Shown: in pieces, positions 13,890 to 14,221 of the stretch
Layout of the letters: each line of letters begins with the position of its first letter
Numbering within the stretch: the stretch's first letter is position 1
Source: Clostridiales bacterium
Lineage (GTDB): Bacteria > Bacillota > Clostridia > Christensenellales > Aristaeellaceae
NCBI GenBank assembly: GCA_004556395.1
Contig: SFHK01000062.1
Coordinates: 1-14,221 of the forward strand
Direction: 5' to 3'
Length of the DNA: 14,221 nucleotides
Position numbers and translations under genes: made by a program
Notes under the pieces: model-generated
The model's database searches: none
What the model saw: the letters and a program-made list of their open reading frames with translations, nothing else
What the model was told of the DNA's origin: nothing

Positions 13890-14221
13890 GCGTCCTCCCT
13901 CCATTCCCCGCCGTTTAAGCGCACGAGATCGTCGTACTCGTCCTGCGCGTTCACGGAGGCCACGCCCATCAGAAGCCCGGCCATGCCCGCCGAGGCCATC
14001 AGCGAGCTGCCGCCCTCGGAAACGAACGGCAGCGTGACGCCGGTCAGCGGAATCAGGTGCAGGTTGCCGCACACGATCAGAAGCATCTGCACCGTCAGTT
14101 CAAAGGCGCAGCCGAAGGCAATCAGCGCGTGAAAGCGGGAGCGCGCGTTCAGCGCGATGGACATGCCGCGAAGCGCCAGCGTGAGATACACCGCCAGCAC
14201 GCACAGCGCGAACAGGATGCC
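13886..14221 (-). CDS. SEDS glycosyltransferase (FtsW/RodA type), C-terminal fragment
   Basis: Partial: the gene continues past the end of the window, and only the last 111 residues are seen, in frame from base 14221. Membrane segments alternate with short loops. Diagnostic FtsW/RodA/SpoVE features are AFELTVQMLLIVCGNLHLIPLTGVTLPFVSEGGSSLMAS, broken here as FELTVQMLLIVCGNL and then HLIPLTGVTLPFVSEGGSS, corresponding to the conserved G-x-x-P-x-x-G-x-x-x-P-F-x-S-x-G-G-S-S near the C-terminus. Most members have Tyr where this one has Glu (S-E-G-G-S-S). The cytosolic tail is short and acidic. SEDS proteins polymerise lipid II into glycan strands and pair with a class B PBP, which follows here with a GTGA overlap. 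Confidence 0.9.
   Translation of the reverse strand, partial: GILFALCVLAVYLTLALRGMSIALNARSRFHALIAFGCAFELTVQMLLIVCGNLHLIPLTGVTLPFVSEGGSSLMASAGMAGLLMGVASVNAQDEYDDLVRLNGGEWREDA

Noticed and set aside
11607..14132. 841-codon plus-strand open frame opposite moxR, PBP and SEDS genes
   Set aside because: It spans three well-defined minus-strand genes, is Arg/His-rich, and has no ribosome binding site or domain; it is a GC-driven shadow.

Overview
The window looks like a chromosomal segment of a GC-rich member of the Firmicutes, probably an uncultured gut Clostridia lineage. This rests on the fusion of IspH (LytB) to ribosomal protein S1, which is known from Clostridia; the cmk-plsC-ispH order; PepV-type dipeptidase; AGGAGG-type ribosome binding sites; and TTGACA/TATAAT promoters. 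No 16S or other marker is present, so the placement is an inference.

About 2278-14221 is a dense run of core genes, all on the minus strand. Read in the direction of transcription, it starts with the 3' end of a SEDS glycosyltransferase (FtsW/RodA type), then a class B penicillin-binding protein, a MoxR AAA+ ATPase, a DUF58 protein, a membrane protein with a DUF4129-like tail, and uvrC. Most junctions are 4-base ATGA or GTGA overlaps, so the genes are probably translationally coupled. A near-perfect promoter overlapping the uvrC stop codon then starts a second unit, pepV-cmk-plsC, which ends at a hairpin terminator. The last minus-strand gene is ispH-rpsA, with its own strong terminator. The first unit concerns peptidoglycan synthesis plus a MoxR/DUF58/DUF4129 module. 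The later genes cover peptide use, CMP phosphorylation, phospholipid synthesis, isoprenoid precursors and translation.

The first 2.2 kb is different: lower GC (most obvious at about 780-1375 and 1740-2230), genes on both strands, small proteins and well-formed regulatory DNA. A membrane-anchored hypothetical protein and an 80-residue XRE-type regulator lie on the minus strand. Diverging from the regulator is a plus-strand pair encoding a secreted basic protein and a six-cysteine small protein, closed by a terminator. The divergent control region carries two copies of AGTAAA-N4-TTTACT, one in each promoter spacer, which is a strong candidate for a regulator-operator switch. Downstream lies a JAMM/Prok-JAB metalloprotease-like gene broken by an apparent one-base deletion exactly in its zinc-binding His-x-His motif.

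The most notable observations are the double operator with its small secreted/Cys-rich cargo, the frameshifted JAMM gene, and the absence of any usual start codon for ispH-rpsA: the correctly placed codon is ACG. No RNA genes, CRISPR arrays, insertion sequences or integrase genes were recognised. No stretch over 300 bases lacks a gene.
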